35,515 nucleotides of DNA. Source: Akkermansiaceae bacterium (GTDB taxonomy: Bacteria; Verrucomicrobiota; Verrucomicrobiia; Verrucomicrobiales; Akkermansiaceae). A model generated the notes under the pieces. The model saw only the letters and a list, made by a program, of their open reading frames with translations, was not told where the DNA came from and ran no database searches. A program made the position numbers and the translations under genes. Numbering within the stretch: the first letter of the stretch is position 1; every line of letters begins with the position of its first letter. Shown here in pieces: positions 16,446-24,178 of this stretch. The stretch covers positions 1 to 35,515 of the forward strand of contig CAISTY010000091.1 of the NCBI GenBank assembly GCA_903888515.1, read 5' to 3'.

Positions 16446-17483
16446 TCACATGACTGTAAAGCGGCCGGAATTTCCACCTTGCGGCATGCCGGACAGAAGC
16501 GGGGTGGTGGTCCCGGGGTGATCCATCGTTGCGCGGGAGCCGTATTGCATCCAGCGGTAGGCGACGATGTAAGAAAGCCACGCAACGGGTGCCGCAAAGA
16601 TCAGGCCGATGAAACAGGCGAGCATGCCCGCGAAGACAATCACCATGGCCAACAACGCCAAAACGAGCATATTCCAGCGGTTGTTCGTGGTGAGCGAGGA
16701 ACTGTATGACAGGGCATCCATCACCCCCAGATCCCGATCCACAATCGCCACCATGTATTGGCCGTATCTCAATGCGATGTAAACTCCCGGGACAATCAGC
16801 AGCAGGAAGCCCACAATCATCATGGCTCCAAATAGGAATGTTGCGCCGATCGCCCGTAACAACTTGCCACCCTCGCCAAACAACATGCCCACCGAGACGG
16901 CCTTGCCGCTAACCAGATTCAACCCTATCCGCGTCAAGCCGAGCCCGAGAAAGATGGACAACACTTGGGAAATCACTTGGCTCACAATCATGAGTACGAT
17001 TTCAATCCCACCGGAGGTCGATTCCATGCCATAGGAACGACCCGCTGCAAAGATGCCCTGAAGCATCGCAAGCACCATCGAAAGTCCCATAAATACTGCA
17101 AAATAAACCACACCTACTAACAGGATGGTTCCAAACTGACGCTTGGTGATCTCGAATCCGCGTTTGACGCAAACAACCACATCGATGGGTTCGCTGCCGG
17201 GTGTGATTTCCATCAGCTCCGTGCCTGCGGCAGGCACAGCTTCGGTCCAAGCGCTTTGGGGCGCGGCGTAGGGATTGGCAGGATCCGCAGCGGGGACTCC
17301 CGGGTTGACGGCTGCGGCAAAGAGCTCTGGCACCTGGCCGGCCGGAATCCAATCCTTCATCGTCGATGTCCAGACCAGATCCTTGGTCTCATGGAGCGTT
17401 CCACTCCGGGCGATGACTTGAAGCTGTTCGAAACTCACCGGCCCGCTCTGCTGGCCGCCACATGCGTAATACCATTCGGTCAT
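16446..17483 (-). CDS. GYF-domain polytopic membrane protein
   Basis: A 345-residue protein with two parts. Residues 1 to about 55 form a bacterial GYF_2 domain (WYYACGGQQSGPVSFEQLQVIARSG...DLVWTSTMKDW), usually a proline-rich-peptide binding module. A proline/alanine linker follows, then about four to six hydrophobic segments, for example FGTILLVGVVYFAVFMGLSMVL, IEIVLMIVSQVISQVLSIFLGLGL, GAMMIVGFLLLIVPGVYIAL and MLVLALLAMVIVFAGMLACFIGLIF. The membrane part resembles the glycerophosphoryldiester-phosphodiesterase-like or DUF975-like integral domains. Function is unknown. It is divergent from recA; its start is 330 bases from the recA start, with tandem repeats in between. Confidence 0.82.
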   Translation of the reverse strand: MTEWYYACGGQQSGPVSFEQLQVIARSGTLHETKDLVWTSTMKDWIPAGQVPELFAAAVNPGVPAADPANPYAAPQSAWTEAVPAAGTELMEITPGSEPIDVVVCVKRGFEITKRQFGTILLVGVVYFAVFMGLSMVLAMLQGIFAAGRSYGMESTSGGIEIVLMIVSQVISQVLSIFLGLGLTRIGLNLVSGKAVSVGMLFGEGGKLLRAIGATFLFGAMMIVGFLLLIVPGVYIALRYGQYMVAIVDRDLGVMDALSYSSSLTTNNRWNMLVLALLAMVIVFAGMLACFIGLIFAAPVAWLSYIVAYRWMQYGSRATMDHPGTTTPLLSGMPQGGNSGRFTVM

Positions 17484-17524
17484 GACTCACTCACCTATCG
17501 GACTTTCCTAGCCATGGCAAGCAT

Positions 17525-17554
17525 TCTCTTGAGGTCTCTTGAGGTCTCTTGAGG
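17525..17554. repeat. Tandem 10-mer TCTCTTGAGG x3
   Basis: Three perfect copies of TCTCTTGAGG occupy the start-proximal leader of the GYF-domain gene (minus strand), about 40 bases before its ATG. Copy-number change could alter leader length or spacing. Confidence 0.95.
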
Positions 17555-17733
17555 TCAGAACCAATCCATGAGTGTACAAAGCATGCTCGCATGATCGCCA
17601 CCAAGTCACACCGCCGCAACAAACTTTTCAATAGTTTATCTGATCTTTAATCATAAACCCCGCCTCTGCTTCGAGGTGCGGTCATGGCTGCGGCTCCCCG
17701 TTCATCCCAATGTTCACCCCGAAGTCACATTTT

Positions 17734-17747
17734 TGTTCGCGCGAACA
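17734..17747. promoter_or_regulatory. LexA box upstream of recA
   Basis: TGTTCGCGCGAACA is a perfect 14-base palindrome with the layout TGTTC-N4-GAACA, the LexA operator form reported for Verrucomicrobia. It lies 66 bases before the recA ATG and next to a possible -35 box, so LexA bound here would block recA transcription until DNA damage. The sequence match is direct; repression is inferred. Confidence 0.82.
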
Positions 17748-17813
17748 TCTTTTTTTGCTTGCATTCTTTTTCTAATCGTCCATTCTCTGTCCGACATCCC
17801 ACCCCACACTCCC

Positions 17814-18857
17814 ATGGCCACCAAAGCAACACCCGAAGAATCCGCCTCTGAAAAACTCCAGGAAGCCCGCAAACGCAATCTGGACCTTGCCATCTCCCAC
17901 ATTCAAAAAGAATTCGGAGAGGGTGCCATCCTGCGCCTCGGCGACGACCGTTGCGTCGATGTTGATGTCATCCCCACTGGTAACCTCCTCATCGACCGGG
18001 CGCTCGGCGTCGGCGGTTTCCCACGTGGCCGCATCATCGAAGTCTTCGGCCCGGAATCCTCCGGCAAAACCACCATGACCCTCACCGTCATCGCACAAGC
18101 CCAGAAACGCGGCGGTCTCGCCGCGTTCATCGACGTCGAACATGCGCTCGACCCGCAATATGCCCGCAAACTCGGCGTCAATCTCGACGACTTGTTAGTC
18201 TCACAACCGTCCTCCGGCGAGGAAGCGCTGCAAATCTGCGAGGCCCTTGTCCGTTCGAATGCCATCGATGTGATCGTGCTCGACTCGGTCGCCGCTCTGG
18301 TCACCAAACAGGAACTCGACGGCGAGATCGGCGATTCCACCGTCGGTGCCCAGGCCCGCCTGATGAGCGCTGCCATGCGCAAACTCACCTCCTTCATCTC
18401 CAAGGCCCGCACCGTGTGCATCTTCACCAACCAAATTCGCGAGAAAATCGGCGTCATGTTCGGCAACCCCGAAACCACCCCCGGCGGACGCGCCCTCAAA
18501 TTCTATGCCTCGATCCGCGTTGATATCCGCCGCATCGGCCAAATCAAATCCACCGACGGCACCGTCACCGGCAACCGCACCAAGGTCAAAATCGTCAAAA
18601 ACAAGGTCGCACCGCCCTTCACTGAAGCCGAATTCGACATTATGTATAACGAGGGCATTTCCTCCACCGGTTCGCTGCTTGATCTCGCCCTCGAAATGGA
18701 AATCATCCAGAAACGCGGCTCATGGTTCTCCTATAACGGCACCCAGCTCGCCCAAGGCCGCGACGCCGCCAAGGAACTCATCAAGGCCGACGCCGCCCTT
18801 TACGCCGACCTCGAAACCAAGGTCAAGGAGGGCCTCGAAGCCAAAAAGAAAAAATAA
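17814..18857 (+). CDS. recA: Recombinase A
   Basis: A 347-residue RecA, the strand-exchange ATPase and SOS co-protease. The ATG at 17814 gives [21 protein letters not shown]; the frame open to 17676 runs through the LexA box and is not coding. Visible motifs are Walker [10 protein letters not shown] (79-87), the [10 protein letters not shown] segment, Walker B ([10 protein letters not shown]), loop 2 ([21 protein letters not shown]) and the RecA signature ALKFYASIR. The C-terminus is shorter and more basic (EAKKKK) than the acidic tail of E. coli RecA, which may alter regulation of filament nucleation. The gene appears monocistronic: a transposase remnant converges on its 3' end. Confidence 0.98.
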   Translation: MATKATPEESASEKLQEARKRNLDLAISHIQKEFGEGAILRLGDDRCVDVDVIPTGNLLIDRALGVGGFPRGRIIEVFGPESSGKTTMTLTVIAQAQKRGGLAAFIDVEHALDPQYARKLGVNLDDLLVSQPSSGEEALQICEALVRSNAIDVIVLDSVAALVTKQELDGEIGDSTVGAQARLMSAAMRKLTSFISKARTVCIFTNQIREKIGVMFGNPETTPGGRALKFYASIRVDIRRIGQIKSTDGTVTGNRTKVKIVKNKVAPPFTEAEFDIMYNEGISSTGSLLDLALEMEIIQKRGSWFSYNGTQLAQGRDAAKELIKADAALYADLETKVKEGLEAKKKK

Positions 18858-18879
18858 CAGAACACCAACCGCCACCACT

Positions 18880-19187
18880 CTAACGGAAGCACTGGTGGAA
18901 GATCTTCTCGATGTCCCAGCGGTGCTTGTAGAGCAGGACGATCTGATAGGCGGGCAGGGTGTGGTCGTTGGTCAGTGTGGTCGTTGGTCAGATAGTTGCA
19001 GGTCACGCCATCCACGGGATTGGTGTAAACGATGCGCCGCAGTTGCACTCCGCCCGGTGTGCCCACCAGATGGTCCGACACGACGCCCTCGTTTCTCGGA
19101 TCGGTGCGGTCGATTTGGTTGACCGAGCAGATTTCCGCCGCGCTGTTGGATTTTTCGACCATGACGAAGTAGATGCCGTAGGTGAAC
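18880..19187 (-). pseudogene. Transposase fragment (IS4-like), truncated and frameshifted
   Basis: Read on the minus strand the frame encodes YGIYFVMVEKSNSAAEIC, then GVQLRRIVYTNPVDGVTCNYLTND, and in the next frame HTLPAYQIVLLYKHRWDIEKIFHQ before a TAG. The LTN-D/N then LPA-then-ELYKHRWxIExxFxx ending is the C-terminal catalytic part of IS4-type DDE transposases, with the E of the triad in WDIEKIF. A perfect 16-base duplication (18959-18974 and 18975-18990) breaks the frame, and the N-terminal half is missing beyond the palindrome at 19185-19216. The gene is dead. It points to an insertion sequence once present downstream of recA. Confidence 0.8.
18959..18990. repeat. 16-bp tandem duplication breaking the transposase frame
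   Basis: GTGTGGTCGTTGGTCA is present twice head to tail. Sixteen is not a multiple of three, so the duplication shifts the transposase reading frame; removing one copy restores the family's expected sequence across the junction. Confidence 0.93.
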
Positions 19188-19216
19188 CCTGTCGTCTAAT
19201 GTTAGACGACAGGGTT
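19185..19216. repeat. Perfect 32-base palindrome beside the transposase remnant
   Basis: AACCCTGTCGTCTAA (19185-19199) and TTAGACGACAGGGTT (19202-19216) are perfect inverted copies with a two-base centre. It coincides with the point at which recognisable transposase sequence is lost. It could be two abutting insertion-sequence ends, or an independent hairpin element. Confidence 0.92.
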
Positions 19217-19265
19217 CCACTCTAAACAAGTGGCGGAGCGGGGGCTGGCAGTGTTCGGGATGGTT

Positions 19266-20111
19266 TCACTGGGTGGCCACTTTAACCAGCAAGCCGGTCT
19301 TGCGGACGTAGCGCAGGTTGGCGGCAAAGAACCAGGCGGCCAGTGCGCCCCAGACGAGGTTGAGGGTGAAGGCGTACCCGAGTTGGTGCCATGGGACGGG
19401 ATGTCCCGCGAGCACGGCACGCATGCCTTCGAAGATCGGCGTGCAAGGCAAGGAGTTGGCGATGGGTTGGAGCCAGACGGGCAGCACGGAGACGGGATAA
19501 AAAACCGCGGCGAGCGGTTGAATGAAGAAAGGCACCGCCCAAGCCAGGCTCTCGGCGGCCTGTCCCCAGCGCATGATGAGGGCGGTGGAGACCATGCCGA
19601 GGAACCAACCGAACAGCATGAGATTGGCGAGAAACGGCAACAGGACGATTCCGAGATCGGCGAGATGGAAGTGATAGGCCAGCGCCGCCACCCCGGTGAG
19701 CACGATGAGGGTTACGCCGACGCGCAGCACGCCCACGAGGCAGGTCGCCGCCACGTATTCAATGGTGCGCACCGGGGCGACAAACACATTGAGCAGGTTG
19801 CGTGTCCACACATCCTCGAGGAAGGAAATGGCGACCCCCTGTTGGGAACGGAACAGGACATCCCACAAGATCATTCCGCCGATGAGGAAAGTGATGGTGG
19901 AGGGGAGTCCGGCCGGCCCCTGTTTCTGCAGATAGATCGTTAGAAATCCCCAGACCAGCAGATCGACCAGCGGCCAGAAGATCAGTTCCACGAAGCGCAC
20001 CGGATGACGTGTGTAGAGGAACACATAGCGGAGCACGAGCGCGCCAACGGTATTGCAGGAAAAGGGCATGGGCGGACGGTGGGACGGGGGAGGACAGGGC
20101 ATGGCAATCAT
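19266..20111 (-). CDS. ABC-2 type transporter permease
   Basis: A 281-residue integral membrane subunit of an ABC-2 exporter. About six hydrophobic segments are visible, for example FVELIFWPLVDLLVWGFLTIYL, ITFLIGGMILWDVLFRS, VGVTLIVLTGVAALAYHF, IVLLPFLANLMLFGWFLGMVSTALIM and FNLVWGALAAWFFAANL-like C-terminal segment. The ATG at 20111 overlaps the stop of the ATPase gene as ATGA, which favours coupled translation from there; an internal ATG at 20069 gives a more typical short N-terminus (MPFSCNTVGALVLRYVFL). It forms an exporter with the upstream ATPase. Cargo is unknown; relatives move drugs, polysaccharides or lipids. Confidence 0.88.
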   Translation of the reverse strand: MIAMPCPPPSHRPPMPFSCNTVGALVLRYVFLYTRHPVRFVELIFWPLVDLLVWGFLTIYLQKQGPAGLPSTITFLIGGMILWDVLFRSQQGVAISFLEDVWTRNLLNVFVAPVRTIEYVAATCLVGVLRVGVTLIVLTGVAALAYHFHLADLGIVLLPFLANLMLFGWFLGMVSTALIMRWGQAAESLAWAVPFFIQPLAAVFYPVSVLPVWLQPIANSLPCTPIFEGMRAVLAGHPVPWHQLGYAFTLNLVWGALAAWFFAANLRYVRKTGLLVKVATQ

Positions 20112-20863
20112 GGGAGGCCGATCGCATCGATCTCGCCGCGGGCCACACCAATGAAAAAGTCTTCCAACGACGTGCGGTTGAAACGCGCCTGAACCTCGCC
20201 GGGCGTGCCTTCGGTCAACACCTTGCCGCCATGGAGGAAAACCAAGCGATCACAAACCTCCTCGATATCGCGCATGTTGTGCGACGTGTAGAGAATGGAC
20301 AGGCCGTCTTGTGCTTGGAGGTGGCGTAGCAATTTGCGCACGCGGTCGGCGATGTCGGGATCCAGCGAGGCGGTGGGTTCGTCTAGCAGGAGCAGGCGAG
20401 GTTTGTTGAGCAGGGCCTTGGCCAGGTTGACGCGGGTGGATTCTCCGGCGGAGAGTTTGCCGGTTACGGCTTTGCGCAGATGGGAGATGTCGAGCAATTC
20501 GATGAGTGCGTCGATGCGCTGTTTGGGACGCGGTACGCGGTAGAGCCGGGCGAAGACGGTTAGATTCTGCCAGACGAGGAGATTGGACGGCAGGCTGGTG
20601 TAGGCGGAGGAAAAATTGATTTGGCGCAGGATTTCGATACGGTGTTTCCAGAGGTCGAGGCCGAAGATGCGGACCGTGCCGGAAGTGGGTGTGGTGAGAC
20701 CGAGCAGCAGATTCATGGCGGTGGTTTTGCCGGCGCCATTGACGCCGAGCAAGCCGAGCGACTCGCCGGGTGCGACGGTGAATGAAAGCCCGTCAAGGGC
20801 AGAGGTGGCACCAAAGACCTTGACCAGACGATCCGCTTCAAGAATGGGAGTCATGGGTTGCAT
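20108..20863 (-). CDS. ABC transporter ATP-binding protein
   Basis: A 251-residue ATPase that powers the ABC-2 permease encoded next to it. Walker A GVNGAGKT at 40-47, signature LSAGE at 137-141, Walker B LLLLDEP at 157-163 and the H-loop His195 (YTSHNM) are all intact. It resembles the DrrA/NatA/CcmA exporter branch (domain starts EADRLVKVFG...ALDGLSFTV). Start could be the ATG at 20863 or at 20854. Its stop overlaps the start of the permease. Upstream lies copy B of the dispersed repeat, then the OmpA-domain gene on the same strand. Confidence 0.93.
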   Translation of the reverse strand: MQPMTPILEADRLVKVFGATSALDGLSFTVAPGESLGLLGVNGAGKTTAMNLLLGLTTPTSGTVRIFGLDLWKHRIEILRQINFSSAYTSLPSNLLVWQNLTVFARLYRVPRPKQRIDALIELLDISHLRKAVTGKLSAGESTRVNLAKALLNKPRLLLLDEPTASLDPDIADRVRKLLRHLQAQDGLSILYTSHNMRDIEEVCDRLVFLHGGKVLTEGTPGEVQARFNRTSLEDFFIGVARGEIDAIGLP

Positions 20864-20892
20864 CGGAGGCAGGGTGCAAGGCGGGATTCCAA

Positions 20893-21058
20893 CAAGGGAA
20901 ACTGCCGCAGGTTACTGATGGGTTCTTGGTTTTCCATAACGTATTTTTTGCCGCAGAAATCCGCAGGATACGCCATAAGCCGGATGGTATTCATTGATTG
21001 TGGTTTGTGTGCCTCTTTGCGGTTAACTGAATGTATTCCGACTCGGGGGCTGCCCGGT
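20893..21058 (-). repeat. Dispersed repeat of about 165 bp, copy B
   Basis: Read on the minus strand it matches 10374-10536: ACCGGGCAGC..., AACCGCAAAGAGGCACAC, CAATGAATACCATCCGG, ATGGCGTATCCTGCGG, AAACCAAGA, CATCAGTAAC. In this orientation it precedes the ABC ATPase start by about 30 bases, just as copy A precedes acuC. It fills most of the gap after the OmpA-domain gene. See the finding on a possible cis-regulatory role. Confidence 0.8.
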
Positions 21059-21089
21059 AAAGCGGGTATCCCACCACTGCCACGTTCAG

Positions 21090-22469
21090 TTAGAAATCCA
21101 GATAGATTTCGGTGCGGCGGTTGGCGCGGCGTCCTTCCGGATTGTCATCGCCGGTAGGGGTGATGTTGGGGCGGCGCGGTTGGCTGGAGCCTTTGGCGAC
21201 GGTGACGATCTGGCTTGCAACCACGCCAGCCCGGATCAGGAAATCCCTGACAACATCGGCGCGGCGCGAGGACAGGCTGTGATTGTAATCGTCGGTTCCC
21301 AGCGCATCCGTGTGGCCGCTGAGGGTGAGTTTCTTGCCGGGGTCGGCCATCAGGATCCGCGAGACGATTTCCAACTGCCGGCAGGTGCGCGGATTGATTG
21401 CGTCTTGGTCGAACTCGAAATAAAGCGCGAGGGTGTCACCGCCTGCGGGATTCTTGACCAGCGGCGAGTAATAGACATCCCCGCCGGCGACGCGCCGGGC
21501 GTAATCGGCGAGCAGTTGGTCGAGATTGATTTCGGCTACCCGCCAGTTCGCGGGCGTGGGCGCTTGTGTCAGGGTGAGGGAGAATTGAGCGCTTTGTGAT
21601 CCGTCTGTGGTTTCCACATGAGTCAGGAAGCCGACGGCATCCGGGCGTTGGAACATCGTGCGCAGAGGTTTGGATGAACGCAGCCGGTAGCCACCTTCCT
21701 CAAACAGGATGCAGAGCCCGGCGATCTTGGCATCGGAAACCGTCACCGCATCGACGAATGTGCGGGCGAGTTCGAAATTCTGTTTGAGAATTGCCTGGAG
21801 GAACGTATCTGCCACGCCGAGTGAATCGGTCAGGACCATTTTGGGAATCTGCTCGCCGGGAGCGGGTGGCAGGGTGATTTTTCCCACGCTCCATTTCTGG
21901 CCATCGCGCTGGAGATCGAGGAAAATTTTGTCGTGTCCGGGTTGCGTATCATCCAGTTCGAGTGCCCAGCGGCTGCGGGTGTTCAATTCGAGTTCACCGA
22001 CCTCGCGGACACCGGTTTGCGGGCGCAGCCGCAGGCCTTTGGCGGTCAGTGTTTTGAGGCGTTCCACGGTTTCCGGATCGAGAGCATCTTTGCCGATGAG
22101 CCGGCCGAGCGTTGCGAGGTCCCCCGCTTCGAGTGCTTTGGCGATTTGCTTGACGAGATCCGCGGGATCGTCGGTGGCAACACCGCCGCCGAGGTTTTTG
22201 AGAGCCGTTGCCGGGTCTTCGGGCACGACCGGTTTGTCGATGGGCTTGCGGATCGGAGGTGGCGGCAGGCCCGCATCGGGTTTCTCGTCGGCAGGCGGGG
22301 CATTCATATCGGGGGGGGGGACGGCAGGCGGGGCATTCACGTGCGGAGTTTCGCCGACAGGATGAAAATTCCCTGGCACCCCCGGTCGCAGGATGAGCAA
22401 GGCCAATGCGGCCACCGCCAGCACGGCGGCAAGACCCAGAAAAAAATGGGGAAGCTTGGAGCGTTTCAT
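21090..22469 (-). CDS. Membrane-anchored protein with C-terminal OmpA domain
   Basis: A 459-residue envelope protein. The ATG at 22469 (MKRSKLPHFFLGL) precedes an N-terminal hydrophobic anchor of about 20 residues. A proline-rich linker follows (residues about 35-80), then a central region without clear family, and an OmpA peptidoglycan-binding domain in the last 115 residues: YFEFDQDAINPRTCRQLEIVSRIL, LSGHTDALGTDDYNHSLSSRRADVVRDFL and ANRRTEIYLDF. The conserved Asp and Arg that hold diaminopimelate are present in GHTDALG and SSRRA. The linker is encoded by a run of ten C (22311-22320), a slippage-prone tract. It follows the HtrA gene by 51 bases, so both probably serve the envelope. Central-region function is unknown. 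Confidence 0.87.
   Translation of the reverse strand: MKRSKLPHFFLGLAAVLAVAALALLILRPGVPGNFHPVGETPHVNAPPAVPPPDMNAPPADEKPDAGLPPPPIRKPIDKPVVPEDPATALKNLGGGVATDDPADLVKQIAKALEAGDLATLGRLIGKDALDPETVERLKTLTAKGLRLRPQTGVREVGELELNTRSRWALELDDTQPGHDKIFLDLQRDGQKWSVGKITLPPAPGEQIPKMVLTDSLGVADTFLQAILKQNFELARTFVDAVTVSDAKIAGLCILFEEGGYRLRSSKPLRTMFQRPDAVGFLTHVETTDGSQSAQFSLTLTQAPTPANWRVAEINLDQLLADYARRVAGGDVYYSPLVKNPAGGDTLALYFEFDQDAINPRTCRQLEIVSRILMADPGKKLTLSGHTDALGTDDYNHSLSSRRADVVRDFLIRAGVVASQIVTVAKGSSQPRRPNITPTGDDNPEGRRANRRTEIYLDF
22311..22320. repeat. Homopolymer C10 tract in the OmpA-domain gene
   Basis: Ten consecutive G on the plus strand are ten C in the coding strand, at about codon 50 inside the proline-rich linker. 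A one-base slip would remove the whole periplasmic and OmpA region. Confidence 0.9.
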
Positions 22470-22520
22470 GAGCAATGATGTTAGATATTGGAGAATCGGG
22501 GCCGCGCAAGTGGATCCACA

Positions 22521-24038
22521 TTATTCCATACGGGGCAGTGCAGGCACGGTGACGCGCAAGGCTTGGCCTTCGCGGATGAGATGCATATGGGTATCCTGGA
22601 CGCTGGCGGAAGCGGCCAGATGTAGGAAAAACTCGTTGACTCCGCCGATGCGCGTGGTGTTCACGGCAACGATCAGGTCGCCCGCATGGATCAGCTTGGC
22701 GGCAAGGCCGTTGGCCGCGAGTCGCGTCACCACCACGCCACGGAAGCCTTGCATCCGCTCGGGCACGGACAGGTCGCGGACTTCAATGCCCAGCGTCTGT
22801 AGGACTTCCTCGGGATCGCGTGTGTTCCCTTGGCCGGCGGAGTTTTTGGCAGACGGTGCGGCCGGATTGGTCGCGCCACTTTCGGCGATGGTGGCCTTGA
22901 GTTCCAGATTCTGGCCCTTGCGCCAGACTCCGAGTGTCACCGTAGAACCGATCTGGGTTTTCTGGACAAGGGTGAACAATTGAGTCGCGGAGCGGATCTT
23001 TTCGCCATTCAAGGAGCGGATGACATCCCAGAGCTGCAGGCCAGCAGCTTGCGCCGGTGAGCCCGGTGAAATGCCAAGGACGGCGGCGCCCTCAGCCCCA
23101 TCGTAGCCGAGTGCGGAACGGACGGCCGGTTCCATATCGCGCATTTGCACGCCCAGGAATCCCCGGACCGGCCGACCCCGTTCAAGGATCTGAAACAAGG
23201 CGTCCTTCACATCGTTGGTGGGAATCGAAAAACCGACTCCTTGAAAACCCGGGTTTTGCTTGTCCGGGGAGAAGATCGCCACGTTGATGCCGATGATTTC
23301 GCCACGCAGATTGACGAGGGGGCCGCCGGAGTTGCCGGGGTTGATAGCGGCGTCGGTCTGGAAAAGGTCGCGTTGGTTGTCGGAAATCGAGCGCTCCTTG
23401 GCCGAGATGATGCCTTGGGTGACGGTTTCGCCGAGGCCGAAGGGGTTGCCGACGGCGAAAACGATCTGGCCCACCTGCGCTTGAGATGAATCACCGAATT
23501 TGAGCGGCGTGAATGATGCGTCCGCATCGATCTTGAGCACCGCGATGTCTAACAGAAGGTCCTCGCCTATCAGACGTGCGGGATAGGATTTCCCGTCGTG
23601 CAGGGTGACATGGATTTGTTGTTGGCCGGCGATGACATGATGGTTGGTGACCACATGGCCTTCCTTGGTGACGATTACGCCGGAACCTTGCCCCTGTGTG
23701 GGGTAGCGCCGCTCACGAGCGCGTCCCCACATGTCGAGCAAGCGCTCGGTCTGGACACCTGCGGTGTTGATGCTGACCACGGAGGGTACCACCGCGCGGG
23801 TCAGCCTGGCGTATTCCTCGTTCATGCGTGCGAGCAACTCGACATCTTTCGGGTCTAACGGCGGCTTGTCCGGCAAGGTGAAGGTTTCCGGGCGGAACTG
23901 TTTTCCGCCCGTGAAAATTCCCGGGATCCAATCACGGAGGCCTTTGCCCGCAAGGCACGTCCGCAGTGCGGCAACGGCGATAAACGCGATGAGGAAAATT
24001 GCGACAAGCGTCCACAGACGTCGGAAGGCAGGATTCAT
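22521..24038 (-). CDS. HtrA/Do-family serine protease with two PDZ domains
   Basis: A 505-residue periplasmic quality-control protease. An N-terminal hydrophobic helix (residues about 9-25) anchors or exports it. The trypsin-like domain carries the triad His134 (TNHHVI), Asp164 (LLDIAVLK) and Ser237 (AINPGNSGGPL). Two PDZ domains follow: the first from about 295 (RGFLGVQMRDM...GDVI-like LWDVIRSLNGEKI), the second near the C-terminus (GVVVTRLAANGLAAKLIHAGDLIVAVN). Length and order match DegP/DegQ/DegS-class proteins. It is transcribed toward the OmpA-domain gene and is divergent from the secreted protein gene at 24179. Confidence 0.95.
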   Translation of the reverse strand: MNPAFRRLWTLVAIFLIAFIAVAALRTCLAGKGLRDWIPGIFTGGKQFRPETFTLPDKPPLDPKDVELLARMNEEYARLTRAVVPSVVSINTAGVQTERLLDMWGRARERRYPTQGQGSGVIVTKEGHVVTNHHVIAGQQQIHVTLHDGKSYPARLIGEDLLLDIAVLKIDADASFTPLKFGDSSQAQVGQIVFAVGNPFGLGETVTQGIISAKERSISDNQRDLFQTDAAINPGNSGGPLVNLRGEIIGINVAIFSPDKQNPGFQGVGFSIPTNDVKDALFQILERGRPVRGFLGVQMRDMEPAVRSALGYDGAEGAAVLGISPGSPAQAAGLQLWDVIRSLNGEKIRSATQLFTLVQKTQIGSTVTLGVWRKGQNLELKATIAESGATNPAAPSAKNSAGQGNTRDPEEVLQTLGIEVRDLSVPERMQGFRGVVVTRLAANGLAAKLIHAGDLIVAVNTTRIGGVNEFFLHLAASASVQDTHMHLIREGQALRVTVPALPRME

Positions 24039-24178
24039 AAGCTAGGTGACGTCATGGATCCTACCTCAATTCCCGGAATTTCCAAGCCTCGAAACACAGC
24101 CTCGAAACACCCACCGCCGCACACCCACATTTTTATTATCCATTTTTATTATCCTTGCTGGAGGGCGGTGGAATTGTC
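24039..24178. promoter_or_regulatory. Divergent promoter region with two 13-bp tandem duplications
   Basis: GCCTCGAAACAC occurs at 24086-24097 and 24099-24110. CATTTTTATTATC occurs at 24128-24140 and 24141-24153. Both have a 13-base period. Each copy of the second carries TATTAT, a good -10-like hexamer, so the duplication may have doubled a promoter element ahead of the secreted-protein gene. No -35 box is clear. Confidence 0.55.

Larger units (their letters stand above)
17484..17813. other. Divergent regulatory region upstream of recA
   Basis: No gene is visible in these 330 bases. The stretch holds a triplicated 10-mer (17525-17554), an AT-rich part around 17620-17660 suited to promoter function, and the LexA-box palindrome (17734-17747). 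TCTAAT at 17771-17776 is a possible recA -10 box with a weak TCTTTT -35 at 17748-17753, right next to the LexA box; this promoter call is tentative. Confidence 0.6.
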
